NCBI GenBank assembly: GCA_023205875.1
Contig: CP060756.1
Span: 62,001 to 126,000, forward strand
DNA from: Chloropicon primus
Taxonomy: Eukaryota; Chlorophyta; Chloropicophyceae; Chloropicales; Chloropicaceae
Reading direction: 5' to 3'
Length of the DNA stretch: 64,000 nt
Part shown: positions 10,469 to 19,287 of the stretch, piece by piece
How positions within the stretch are numbered: position 1 is the stretch's first letter
Layout: every line of letters begins with the position of its first letter
Program-made: the position numbers and the translations under genes
The notes under the pieces: generated by a model
What the model was told of the DNA's origin: nothing
The model's database searches: none
Seen by the model: the letters and a program-made list of their open reading frames with translations, nothing else

Positions 10469-11365
10469 ATGAGGGTCCAGGGGAGAGGGAGGGGGGAGGG
10501 GCTTGGGTTGAGCGTGAGAGGGGAACAGGCCGAGAAAAGCGAAAGGAAAACGGAGAAGGAGACAAAGGATCGAGGGGGAAACATCTATTTCAGGCAGCTC
10601 TTGCCGGCACAAGATGTTGCAACATTTGCGAAGACGCAAATCGAGCAGCTGATATTCAACGTGGCGGGGATGATGAAGAACTGCATGTACCTCGTTGGCG
10701 ATGCGACGACCAAGGAGTGCGTGGTCGTCGATGGGTGCTGGGATACAGCCGCGATAGAGAGGATAGCCCAGGAGGACGGCATGAAGATTATCGCAGCGGT
10801 GGCGACGCATTACCACTTCGACCACGTGGGAGGAACGCCTCCGGCGCCCTTGCACGAGATTGGGATCAAGATTCCTGGTCTCTTCGACCTCCTCCAGCCG
10901 GAGGGGCGAAAGGGTTTCATCCACGAGTCCGAGAAACCAAAGGCGCTTCAGATATGTGGGATCACAGACGACGGATCTCTGTTAGGTGTTTCAGACGGAC
11001 ACAAGGTGAAGATAAGTGACGACGTTTCCTTGGAGTTCATCCACACGCCGGGGCACTCCCCTGGCTCTTGCTGCTTGTTGGTGTCGGAGAAGGGCGGCCA
11101 AGACGCGTTTTTGCTGTCAGGAGACACGATCTTTCCAGGGAGCCACGGCAGGGTGGACTTGCCGGAGTCGGACCCGGAGGCGATGTACACGTCGCCTGGC
11201 GTCCGAAAGCTTCTGACCTTGCGACCTGACCTGAAAATCTTTCCAGGTCACTCGTATGGCGGCAAAGTCACGACAGTGCAGAAGGAGCGGGACGTTGGCC
11301 TCTTGTCTCAGCTTGAGGTCGGCGACGGGGAGGGGGAGAAGCAGAAGATCAGGTCGAATATCTGA
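10469..11365 (+). CDS. Metallo-beta-lactamase-fold hydrolase (glyoxalase II-like)
   Basis: The frame gives 298 residues. The metal ligands of the family are clear: HYHFDH (HxHxDH, followed by VGG), HTPGHSPGS, SGDTIFPGSHGRVD and FPGHSYGG, in the usual order. The conserved part begins near FRQLLPAQDVATFAK, about 45 residues in, so the Gly/Arg/Lys-rich beginning may be a leader, or the true first exon may lie upstream, since TTTCAG just before GCAGCTC could be an acceptor. Family members cleave thioesters or similar bonds; the substrate cannot be told. An insertion after the HxHxDH motif (APLHEIGIKIPGLFD) suggests the subgroup related to rhodanese-linked hydrolases rather than classical glyoxalase II. 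Confidence 0.85.
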   Translation: MRVQGRGRGEGLGLSVRGEQAEKSERKTEKETKDRGGNIYFRQLLPAQDVATFAKTQIEQLIFNVAGMMKNCMYLVGDATTKECVVVDGCWDTAAIERIAQEDGMKIIAAVATHYHFDHVGGTPPAPLHEIGIKIPGLFDLLQPEGRKGFIHESEKPKALQICGITDDGSLLGVSDGHKVKISDDVSLEFIHTPGHSPGSCCLLVSEKGGQDAFLLSGDTIFPGSHGRVDLPESDPEAMYTSPGVRKLLTLRPDLKIFPGHSYGGKVTTVQKERDVGLLSQLEVGDGEGEKQKIRSNI

Positions 11366-11461
11366 GAACGAGCTTTTTGGCATCAATCCGGTTCGGTTTT
11401 TGTTGCTAACTATCATATTATTATTACGAATTTTACGGGAAAAAAATTGTACACAACACCT

Positions 11462-12493
11462 TCACTTGGATCCCGAGGAGGGCCCGGACCCCGAACCACT
11501 TTCCGAGAGGGAGGACGACCCACTCGTCGTCGGGTTGTCCTCGAACACCAGCGACCTCTTCTTGATCTTCGGTCCCCCCCTCCTCCTCCTGGGGGTTATC
11601 CTCTTCGACCTCCTCTTCTGCTTGGGGGCCATGGGGATAGGCTGGGACGCGCTGCCGAACACGGCTTGGGGGTTCGGGTCCCGCCTCCCCCCGCCCGCGC
11701 CAGCAGCCCCCCTGCTCGAGGTGGTCGCCCCCCCGACGTCGCTTGTCGTGCCGTCCCTGGAGTAGTACGGCGCCCTCTTGGGATCCGGGGTGAGGAAGTT
11801 GAAGTGCGTCGTGATCGCGGTCTTCGCGGCGTCCGCCAGCCTGGTGCAGACGCTCATGATCGGCGCCATGTCCTGGTGCTTCATGCTGCAAAAGACCCTC
11901 GTGAGTATGTCGCTCGGGAGGGACAGAAGCTTCGGGGAGAGCGGCGTCCGCAAGACCCCCTTCTTCTGAGCCTTGTGACTGACGTCGTGCACGGAGACCT
12001 GCCTCTCGCCCCTCGATTTCTTGCTGCCTCTTTCCCCCCGCTGCCTCTGGGCCTGGGCGCCCCCCGAGGCGATGCCCCGCGGCGTCGGGACGGTCGCGTA
12101 CTGAAACTTCAGCTGCTCGTCCGAGAGGTAGCTCCTCACCCGCTTCCCGCTCTTCCCCTTGAGGGTGATGTCCACCGGGGCAGGCGAGCTCGCCTCCCAC
12201 TGGGGCTGCTTCCCCTTGCCCTTTGACGACGTACCCCCCGACGACCTCAGCGAGGCCCTCTGCCTCTCCCCCCCCCCCTTCGCGGGCCGCGGCCTCCCGT
12301 GCACCCCATTCCCCACGCCCTGAAGTATCGCCAAGTTCGACTTGGACACCTTTTGCGCGTCCACATACCTCGCTATCGCCCCCGGCCTGACAAAAGCTTT
12401 CCCTATCTTCCTCGCATACTGGTGCAGTATCTTGCTCGTCCCCGTCCCCGTCCCCGTCCCCGTCCCTTGGCTCCCCACGCCCTTCCCCTTCAT
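11462..12493 (-). CDS. F-box protein, FBS (stress-induced) type
   Basis: A 343-residue protein from the first ATG; the open frame further upstream begins only with GTG. The F-box lies at about 188-225 (LLSLPSDILTRVFCSMKHQD) and is followed by the HFNFLTPDP motif that marks the small plant F-box family typified by FBS1/SKIP27-like proteins, where an equivalent HF.Y.TP follows the F-box. Such proteins bind SKP1 in SCF ubiquitin ligases. The N-terminal half is basic and probably disordered, with a GT repeat (about residues 9-19) encoded by a six-base tandem repeat; the tail is Ser/Gly rich. Confidence 0.78.
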   Translation of the reverse strand: MKGKGVGSQGTGTGTGTGTSKILHQYARKIGKAFVRPGAIARYVDAQKVSKSNLAILQGVGNGVHGRPRPAKGGGERQRASLRSSGGTSSKGKGKQPQWEASSPAPVDITLKGKSGKRVRSYLSDEQLKFQYATVPTPRGIASGGAQAQRQRGERGSKKSRGERQVSVHDVSHKAQKKGVLRTPLSPKLLSLPSDILTRVFCSMKHQDMAPIMSVCTRLADAAKTAITTHFNFLTPDPKRAPYYSRDGTTSDVGGATTSSRGAAGAGGGRRDPNPQAVFGSASQPIPMAPKQKRRSKRITPRRRRGGPKIKKRSLVFEDNPTTSGSSSLSESGSGSGPSSGSK

Positions 12494-12882
12494 CCCACAA
12501 CCCGAGCACCAACACCGCAACGCCCTCCCTCTCCCTCCCCCTCTCTCCCTCCTCGTTCCTCGTCCTCCACCGCAACTCGTTGACCCTTCTTCTGGTTCCC
12601 CCACCTTTCTTGACTTCCCTCCTTCCCCCTTGCGTCCTCCTGAACCTCTCCAGCTCACTCCCCCTCTCGGCGCCGTGCCAGCCTAATTAGGGCTCCAGAG
12701 GCTTTATCAGCGCGGGGGGCGACCTCATCTAAACAAGGAGAGAGAGAGGGGGGCGTGTTATATATGTATTGTTTCTATATATAAAAAAGATATGAAATAT
12801 ATGATTGGGAGAGAGACAGAGAGAGACATCGGTTGCTCGAGGAGAAGATGAAGAAGACGAGAAAAAAAAAGCATGATGAAAG
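12494..12882. other. Intergenic: F-box gene leader, AT-rich stretch
   Basis: No gene seen. The part nearest the F-box gene is C/T-rich on the plus strand; 12755-12810 is AT-rich (TATATATG and similar), unusual for this GC-rich window, and lies at the 3' side of the foreign-composition ORFs. Confidence 0.5.
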
Positions 12883-13437
12883 CTAAGCTGCGGAATGGAA
12901 GTACTTGTCGGTCCACGTGTCTACCTTCTTACGCGCGTGCGGGTTCGGCTGCACGCCAATCTTCGACGCGTGCAGGTGCAGGCACGTCTTCCCAGGCTGC
13001 GACTCCGATCGCAGGTACCCATTCGCCTCCAGCTCTGCCGCGGGGATGATCCAAAAGTATGCTTTGCCTTCCACCCACGCCACCGCCACTAGCTCGTCGA
13101 ACGCCCCTGCCGGGTAAGGATCTTTCAGCTGCTTGCCCGCCTCGTCACGCCCGGCGTAGGTGTGCAGGTCGCACATAAACCCGGCGACGCCGTTAGACGC
13201 CGCGCGCGCCGTCTTGAACTGCTGGCGCGTCGTCGCATCCTTGAGCAGGTCGACTTGGGTGTTCTGTCCCTTGGGGAAGGCGTAGTGGTGCTTTGGGAAG
13301 CTCGCCTTGAACGCGTCGATGCCGCGCATCTCGAGCGCTTGGGCCGCGGACGCGAAGTCGTGCCGCGCGGCGTGCTCGGTGACGGTCGTCCACCGACACA
13401 GATGGGCCTGGGCCTGGGCCTGGGCCTGCTCAGCCAT
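12883..13437 (-). CDS. Unknown ORF of foreign composition, C-terminal part of island
   Basis: 184 residues, unrecognised, beginning with an Ala-Gln repeat. It overlaps the upstream ORF by eight bases in another frame. The middle, with DLHTYAGRDEAGKQ and ELVAVAWVEGKAYFWIIPAAEL, resembles the beta-strand core of proteins that follow a PD-(D/E)XK-like domain in some algal and virus-encoded families, but this is weak. Arginine codons are CGC/CGG and alanine GCG, unlike neighbouring genes, which favour AGG. The two ORFs together could be remains of one gene of transferred origin. Confidence 0.45.
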   Translation of the reverse strand: MAEQAQAQAQAHLCRWTTVTEHAARHDFASAAQALEMRGIDAFKASFPKHHYAFPKGQNTQVDLLKDATTRQQFKTARAASNGVAGFMCDLHTYAGRDEAGKQLKDPYPAGAFDELVAVAWVEGKAYFWIIPAAELEANGYLRSESQPGKTCLHLHASKIGVQPNPHARKKVDTWTDKYFHSAA

Positions 13438-14023
13438 TGCACGAGCGCGTCGAGGTTGAGGTCACGCGCGAGCGCGAGCTCACAGTTCTTGCGGCGGGGG
13501 TGACGCTCAGGTCCAGCTTGCCGCGCTCGTTCAGCGCGTTGCCGTTGTACACCCACGCATCGCCGACGTCGCACCGCCAGCACACCACACACATCCCCGA
13601 GTAGCCGGTGACGTTGTGGAAGTTCCACGTATTCGGGCTACCCTTCACGGTGCCGCTCGTCGTCTTGAGCTGCACCGGCAGCCACGCGTCCTCCTCGCTC
13701 AGGCGGAGGAGGACGTCGGCTTTCGTACCGTCGTTTAGCACGAGCGCCGCGCTCGCGGGGAAGGTCGCCTCCCATCTGGCGACGAGGGCGAGCGCCACTT
13801 CGCGCTCCGTGGCGGAGTTCCGGCCGTAGATCGCCAGGTTGCGGGCGCGCTTCACCGCGAGCGCGGCTCGGTCGGTCTCCCTCTTCTTGAGTTTGCCCGC
13901 GCGGTACGCCTCGAGGGCGGCGACGGCCTCCGCCACGGTGGCGAAGTATTCCGTGGGGCGACCGATACGCACTCCGTACGGCTTCTTCTTGCGGCGCTTG
14001 TTATTGAACACCCCCTTGGGCAT
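13430..14023 (-). CDS. PD-(D/E)XK nuclease-like ORF of foreign composition
   Basis: 197 residues from the first ATG; the frame continues upstream only to a TTG. A basic N-terminus (KRRKKKPYGVRIGRP) is followed by a helix rich in Ala/Glu and then TKADVLLRL...AWLPVQLKTTSG, which matches the D...(E/Q)xK active-site spacing of PD-(D/E)XK nucleases. The HNVTGYSGMCVVCW segment would be the next strand. The GVR...YFATVAEAVAALEAY portion is faintly AP2-like. Codon use (CGC, GCG) differs from the flanking SMC6 and F-box genes. It could be a nuclease-derived DNA-binding gene from a mobile element or virus; function is unknown and the locus may be broken. Confidence 0.5.
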   Translation of the reverse strand: MPKGVFNNKRRKKKPYGVRIGRPTEYFATVAEAVAALEAYRAGKLKKRETDRAALAVKRARNLAIYGRNSATEREVALALVARWEATFPASAALVLNDGTKADVLLRLSEEDAWLPVQLKTTSGTVKGSPNTWNFHNVTGYSGMCVVCWRCDVGDAWVYNGNALNERGKLDLSVTPAARTVSSRSRVTSTSTRSCNG

Positions 14024-14507
14024 GGTCTCGCTCCGTCTTCTGTCCCTCGGCCTCGACGCCCGTCCGTTACTTTTAGTTTTTCGGTTCGCTTCTCGCGGTT
14101 TTGTTTTTTTTGGCGCCAAACAGGAGAAGCAGAACCGATCGATCGAAGTGATCGACGAGGGAGAGGCGGCAGGGGAGGGAGGCCGAGGCGGGGCGCGAAG
14201 GCCACGGCGGAAGGAGAAAGAAGGGACCAGGACCAGGACCAGGACCAGGACGAGTGGATTGTTCTGCAGCTTCCTCCTTTCGCGAGGCGAGCGAACGCCC
14301 GGGTTTAGTTTTAGAAGAAGAAAAAGCTTGCCCTTGGTTTGGTTTGGTTAGGACCACCTTCTCCGGACCGAACGAACCAACCTTTGGACGGAAGAGTGAG
14401 AGAGAGAGAGAGGAAGAGAGAGAGGTCCGGGGCCGAAGAGGCCGAGGCGGACGACGACGAAGGCTTTTGTTCCTTTTTTTGTGTTGGGATCATCGTCGTG
14501 GGAGGAG
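14024..14507. other. Intergenic: upstream of SMC6 and the island
   Basis: No gene. It contains a GGACCA tandem (about 14224-14252) and a GAGA-rich leader just before SMC6 (14397-14425). Confidence 0.5.
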
Positions 14508-17500
14508 ATGACGGGGAGGTTGGGGAAGGGGAAGAGAGTTATGGCGACACCATCGCAGGAGGAGGAGGGAGGGGAGGGGAGCCAGCTCGGCGGGCGTGAC
14601 CCGGTGGAGGGGAAGAGGACAAGATCGGGGAAGGAAGCGACGACGAGCAAGAGGATGAAGAGGGAACCCGTGGGGCAACAACGGAGTGATCTGCTCCGCC
14701 TGGGCGAGTTGGAGAGCGAGACGGAGGAGGAAGCCGCGAGGGCGACGACGGCGAGGGCCTCAGGGGTGTGGAGGGCGGGGTTCATCAAGCGCGTCCACAT
14801 CGAGAACTTCATGCGCCACCAGAACTTCACGGTGGACTTCGGGCCCAACGTGACGTTCATCTCGGGAAAGAACGGCAGCGGGAAGAGCGCGACCTTGTAC
14901 GCCCTGCAGTGCTGCCTGGGGGTGAGGGCGAACAAGATGGGCCGAGGCTCGTCCTTCAAGAGCTTCATCAGGAGGGGGTGCAACTCCGCCCTGGTGGTGG
15001 TGACGCTCTCGAACGAGGGGGAGGGCAAAGAAGCCTACAAGCCCGAGGTGTACGGCTCTTCCATCATCATCGAGAGGAGGATAGACGTCAAGGGGGCGAG
15101 CAGCTTCGCGATAAGGGACGAGAACGGCAGGAAGGTCGCCGCGACGGCGTGGGACTTGCGCAGAGTCCTCGACCACATGAACCTGCTCGTGAACAACCCC
15201 TCGGTGGTGACGACGCAAGACACCGCGAGAACCTTCTTGTCCAACGAGACCAACGACAGCTCGAGGTACAAGCTGTTCATGGACGCGACGTTGCTCAGCC
15301 AGGTGAAGTCGAACTTGACGGGGACGTCGCTGACTGTGGACAAGATGAAGGACCTGCTCTTGGCGAAGGAGAGTGAGGTGAACAAGAAGATGGCAGAGCT
15401 CAAGGTAGCCAAGAAGCGGTTTGACCACGCCAGGCAGATTGCCCAGCACGTGGAGCTCGAGAGTTACTGCGAGAACGTCCTGGTGTGGAGGGAGGTCACG
15501 GCGCTGAGCGATAACCTGGAGGCCATCACGAAGAAACTCGACGTTTCGGCTCCAAGAGTCATGGAGCAGCTGAAGAGCAGGCTGGAAACCGCCATGGCGG
15601 ATCTGGGCGACCTCGAGTCCAACAGGAAAAGGAGGATTCTGGAGGTTCAGAACTTCACCGCGCAAGGCGAGGAGCTGCAGAACTCCGTGAAGCAGTCCAA
15701 GTTGGCCCTGAAGAAGCTCACGAAGCAGGAAGCTGCCCAAGAAAAGTCGCTCGAGAAGCTGAAGGGCGACCTGGCGAACATGCAGCAGGAGAAGGAAGAG
15801 ATGGAGCAAGTCGTCAAGGAGAATGAGACTGTGGACGTTTCTGGTACCCAATCCATCAAGGATGGGCACAAGCGCCAGATTGACGACGCAAAGATGAGGG
15901 AGAAGGAAGTCCATGACGAGCTTGAGCGGCTCCAGCTGTCGATGAGGGAAGAAAAGGACGCGAGGGGTGACCTGAACCGCCGCCTTCGAGACAAGCAGCA
16001 GGCAGAGTCCGTGCTGCGGGGGAAAATAGAGGACTGCGACCGCGATCTCCAAGCTCTGTCAAGCCCAAGCAGGAACCGCGGCGCTAACGCGGCGGCCACG
16101 GCGGACATGTTTGGTCAAGGGTACAGCAACCTGCTGAAGCAGATTAGGTCCAGTGCTTCCAAATTCAGGCACCCCCCGATCGGTCCGCTTGGGATGTACC
16201 TGGAGCTTCGGGACAAGAGCTGGAACGTGGCCATGGAGTGCGCAATCGGAGGCATGCTAGGAATGTTTATCTTGCACGACGAGCATGACTTTCAGGAGTT
16301 CAAGAATTGTGCCAAAAGAGCGAAGATGCGGCCACCCTCCACGGTCATCTCGAGCTTTGATAGGGGGTTGATCAACGTTCCGCGGAACCGGCGTCCTCCA
16401 CAGGGCTACGAAACAGTCGGGTCCGCCCTTAACTGCACTCATCCCTCCTACTCGCACGTGATATGGAACACGCTGATCGACAACAGCAGGATTGAGAGCA
16501 CAATCCTGGTCAAGAACGATGAAGAGGGCAAGCGCGCGATCTTCAACAAGGAGGCTATGCCGTCTACGAGGGCTTACACAAAGGAGGGCTACCTTTGCGA
16601 GCTCAAAGGGCAAACGCAAATCATGAGAAACGCTGTGCAGAAGCGGATGAGACCCAGGCTGAGCGTCGCTGGGTTAGATCGAAGCGAGCAGAAGAATGAA
16701 ATTCAAGCCGCAAAGGGTATCGCCGAGGTGGAGCTCGAATCCGTCGTATCTGAAATCAGGCAACTAAAGGCGAAGTTGAGTGACCGGTCGGCTCGCTGCG
16801 CCAATTTAGAACAGCAAATCGAAGATCGCCACGAGAAGAAGATCCAGCTGGAGGAAGAGATCAGACAAAGGTACGACCGCCTCAAAGACGAGCTTGATGA
16901 GGCTGGGGATGGTGCGGAGGACATGGAAGCCCAAATTACGGCTGCTGAGGTGGAGATCGCCAACATCGAGCAGAAGATAAGCAAAGTCGCGGACATGATT
17001 CAGCAAATTAGGACGGAAGTGGAGACGTGCAAGGCGCAGATGGAAGCCAAGCAGAACGAGATGGACAAAATTGCAAAGCAGAACGACGCTATCGTTTCTA
17101 ATGCGCAGCTTCTCGACAATGACGTGAAGAAGGCCGCTGAGCAAGTCGAGAAGATCAAGGATAAGCAAAACCACGTGCGCCAACAGATCTCGAAACTCAA
17201 ATCAGATCTGGCAGAGCACCAGCCGATCTACGACAGCAAGAAGGAGGCAGCGGAGCAGGTTTGTCCGATGGGTGACCTGGAAGAAGCTCTGAAGGCTGTC
17301 GAGGGGGTCTTGGATTGTGCGCTTGACCTGAGGAAGCAGGAGGACATGGCCCAGGTGGAGAAGCTGCTGAGGAAGCTCCGCCTGAACATCAAAGAGATGG
17401 AAAAGGAGTGCGGGAACCTGGAGGAGCTCGAGTTGAAATTCTATCAATGCGAGAAGGAGTTTGATCAGCACCAGAAGGTGTACGTGAGGATCAGAGAGCC

Positions 17501-18011
17501 CTACGAGCTCATCAAAGAGAGTCTCGAGGATAGGTGGGGCACATTCGAATCGATGAGAAGGCACTTGCAGAAGATAACAAGCAACCACTTCAACAGTAAC
17601 ATGGGAAAGAGAGGGCACTCGGGCCAGATGAAGTTCAATCACAAGGATGAGAAGCTCTCGATCAGCGTGAGGATGAACCAGGGCACGGGGAAGGCAGGGT
17701 CAAAGGTCAAAGACATGAAGAGTCTCTCTGGCGGGGAGAGGTCTCTGAGTACCTTGAACTTCATCCTTGCCCTCGGCACGGAGTGCGAGTCTCCTTTCCG
17801 TGCTGCTGACGAGTTTGACGTTTTCATGGACGCGGTGAACAGGAAAGTCAGCCTGAGAACTCTGTTGACCTTCGCGGTGGATAATCCCCATCAGCAGATG
17901 ATCCTCTTGACGCCCCAAGATCTGTCCCAGGTTGAAGAGATCAGAGAGGAGATCAAGGGGCACCAAGACTACCACCAGAAGTTCATCAAGCTCATCAGGA
18001 TGCCCAAGTAG
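14508..18011 (+). CDS. SMC6: SMC6, SMC5/6 complex ATPase
   Basis: 1167 residues from the first ATG; the open frame starts slightly earlier with GTG. It has the SMC layout: a Walker A GKNGSGKSA (about 120-128), two long coiled coils, a hinge around residues 530-690, then the ABC signature LSGGERSLST (about 1073) and a Walker B region with DEFDVFMD (about 1102). The sequence SFKSFIRRGCNSALV after Walker A and the DEFDVFMD variant are typical of SMC6. The N-terminal extension is acidic and Lys/Arg rich. SMC6 with SMC5 forms a chromatin complex for DNA repair and chromosome segregation. There is no intron in the coding region. Confidence 0.96.
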   Translation: MTGRLGKGKRVMATPSQEEEGGEGSQLGGRDPVEGKRTRSGKEATTSKRMKREPVGQQRSDLLRLGELESETEEEAARATTARASGVWRAGFIKRVHIENFMRHQNFTVDFGPNVTFISGKNGSGKSATLYALQCCLGVRANKMGRGSSFKSFIRRGCNSALVVVTLSNEGEGKEAYKPEVYGSSIIIERRIDVKGASSFAIRDENGRKVAATAWDLRRVLDHMNLLVNNPSVVTTQDTARTFLSNETNDSSRYKLFMDATLLSQVKSNLTGTSLTVDKMKDLLLAKESEVNKKMAELKVAKKRFDHARQIAQHVELESYCENVLVWREVTALSDNLEAITKKLDVSAPRVMEQLKSRLETAMADLGDLESNRKRRILEVQNFTAQGEELQNSVKQSKLALKKLTKQEAAQEKSLEKLKGDLANMQQEKEEMEQVVKENETVDVSGTQSIKDGHKRQIDDAKMREKEVHDELERLQLSMREEKDARGDLNRRLRDKQQAESVLRGKIEDCDRDLQALSSPSRNRGANAAATADMFGQGYSNLLKQIRSSASKFRHPPIGPLGMYLELRDKSWNVAMECAIGGMLGMFILHDEHDFQEFKNCAKRAKMRPPSTVISSFDRGLINVPRNRRPPQGYETVGSALNCTHPSYSHVIWNTLIDNSRIESTILVKNDEEGKRAIFNKEAMPSTRAYTKEGYLCELKGQTQIMRNAVQKRMRPRLSVAGLDRSEQKNEIQAAKGIAEVELESVVSEIRQLKAKLSDRSARCANLEQQIEDRHEKKIQLEEEIRQRYDRLKDELDEAGDGAEDMEAQITAAEVEIANIEQKISKVADMIQQIRTEVETCKAQMEAKQNEMDKIAKQNDAIVSNAQLLDNDVKKAAEQVEKIKDKQNHVRQQISKLKSDLAEHQPIYDSKKEAAEQVCPMGDLEEALKAVEGVLDCALDLRKQEDMAQVEKLLRKLRLNIKEMEKECGNLEELELKFYQCEKEFDQHQKVYVRIREPYELIKESLEDRWGTFESMRRHLQKITSNHFNSNMGKRGHSGQMKFNHKDEKLSISVRMNQGTGKAGSKVKDMKSLSGGERSLSTLNFILALGTECESPFRAADEFDVFMDAVNRKVSLRTLLTFAVDNPHQQMILLTPQDLSQVEEIREEIKGHQDYHQKFIKLIRMPK

Positions 18012-18123
18012 TGAAATGCAGGGCTTTGTGTTGTGTGTGTGTACATTAATGTGTGTTGTATATTAATACAGAATTCTTACGATAGTCATGTTACAACGGC
18101 GCGCGTGTGCTTCCCCGCGGACC

Positions 18124-18780
18124 TCACCTCGGCGAAGTCAGTGGCGACGACAACTCCGTGAACCTCGTCTCCATCTCTGACAGTTTTTTCTGGATGTTTA
18201 AAAGCTTCGTCTTGTCTGGCGTTTGTCCGCCAGGGCTCTGCACCGTCCGCAGGTGGTTCGAAATCTGCTCCGTCAGCTTCCTTATCCCGTTGTGCTTCCG
18301 TTCAATGACTTTGGTCACGGGCTCATACGTCTTCGCGAGGAGCAAGGACAGGCCCTTTTCCAGCGTCTTGAGGGAGTCGTTGATCGACTGTGTCGTCGTC
18401 GTTTGACACGCGAGGGGGGGAGCACGACATGAAGGCTTGCTCGTCAGCAGACGTGTTGACAAGACGGACAAGTTGACGCGACGAGAAAGAGAAAGAGTAA
18501 CAGCTTCCTTACCTTGATCTCCTCTTCTGAAATCGTCCTGGCGTCCTGATTGCTCAACTGAATCTGTTCCGGCTTCAGGCCCTCGGAGTCTTGGCTCTAA
18601 AAGCAGTCGTCTCGTGAGTTGCGCTGGACAAAAGATTATAGAAGAAAGCATCGAAAAGCAGAAAAGGAGGAGGCTCCTCTTCGTTTCACGCACGTACCTG
18701 CTGTTGCAAGTTGTGGTTGAGCTCCTCTATTGCCCCCAGCAAGGTCCTCTGCTGGTCCTGTCGTCCCACGAGAAATCACA

Positions 18781-18822
<42 letters not shown>

Positions 18823-19019
18823 CCGTGTTTCGTCAGACAAAGCTTGGGCCTGATTCCCACGACAGTGCTTGTGTCCTCCTCCCCAAGAGTCTGGGCACTC
18901 CTTCACCTGACTTGTTGTTTCGTTCTTGTTTCGGTTCTCTTTTGGATCAGCCAGCGTACCTGTATTCCCCGGACCTGTTCCTTCAATTCCTCCACATCCT
19001 TACTCGACACACACCCCAT
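18124..19019 (-). CDS. N-myristoylation-motif coiled-coil protein, four exons
   Basis: Exons 18960-19019, 18698-18757, 18513-18596 and 18124-18387 give 155 residues. Every exon is a whole number of codons (20, 20, 28 and 88 with stop) and every donor is GTA(A/C)G-like. The protein starts MGCVSS, a strong signal for N-myristoylation at Gly2 and palmitoylation at Cys3, so a membrane or flagellar-membrane location is likely. The rest is predicted helical and coiled coil (EELKEQVRGIQDQQ, LLGAIEELNHNLQQQ, KSINDSLKTLEKGL). I do not recognise the family. The intron between exons 1 and 2 carries a (CT)n(GT)n tract in the sense direction. Confidence 0.72.
18777..18823 (-). repeat. (CT)n(GT)n microsatellite in intron (sense strand)
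   Basis: Reads as (CA)n(GA)n on the plus strand; on the gene's own strand it is (CT)n(GT)n close upstream of the exon 2 acceptor, the same composite found in the CDPK intron. Confidence 0.85.
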
Positions 19020-19041
19020 GGCGCCCCTCCAGTGGCTCCTC

Positions 19042-19073
<32 letters not shown>

Positions 19074-19287
19074 CGTTCTGTCGTCCCTTTTTAAATGAAA
19101 GGATTGAATTGATTAAGGAAATACGACCGCGGTCGTACCAATTTTTCCGTATCACGTTAAAAGATCAGACAAAGGACACTGGGAAGGACGGGGGGAGGGA
19201 CTGGACGGGGGACAAAGGGAGGACAAGGGGGCCTCGCCTCGCCTTGCCTTGCCGTGACTGCTGGGGCCAAGGGTTTGTGGGGCCACC

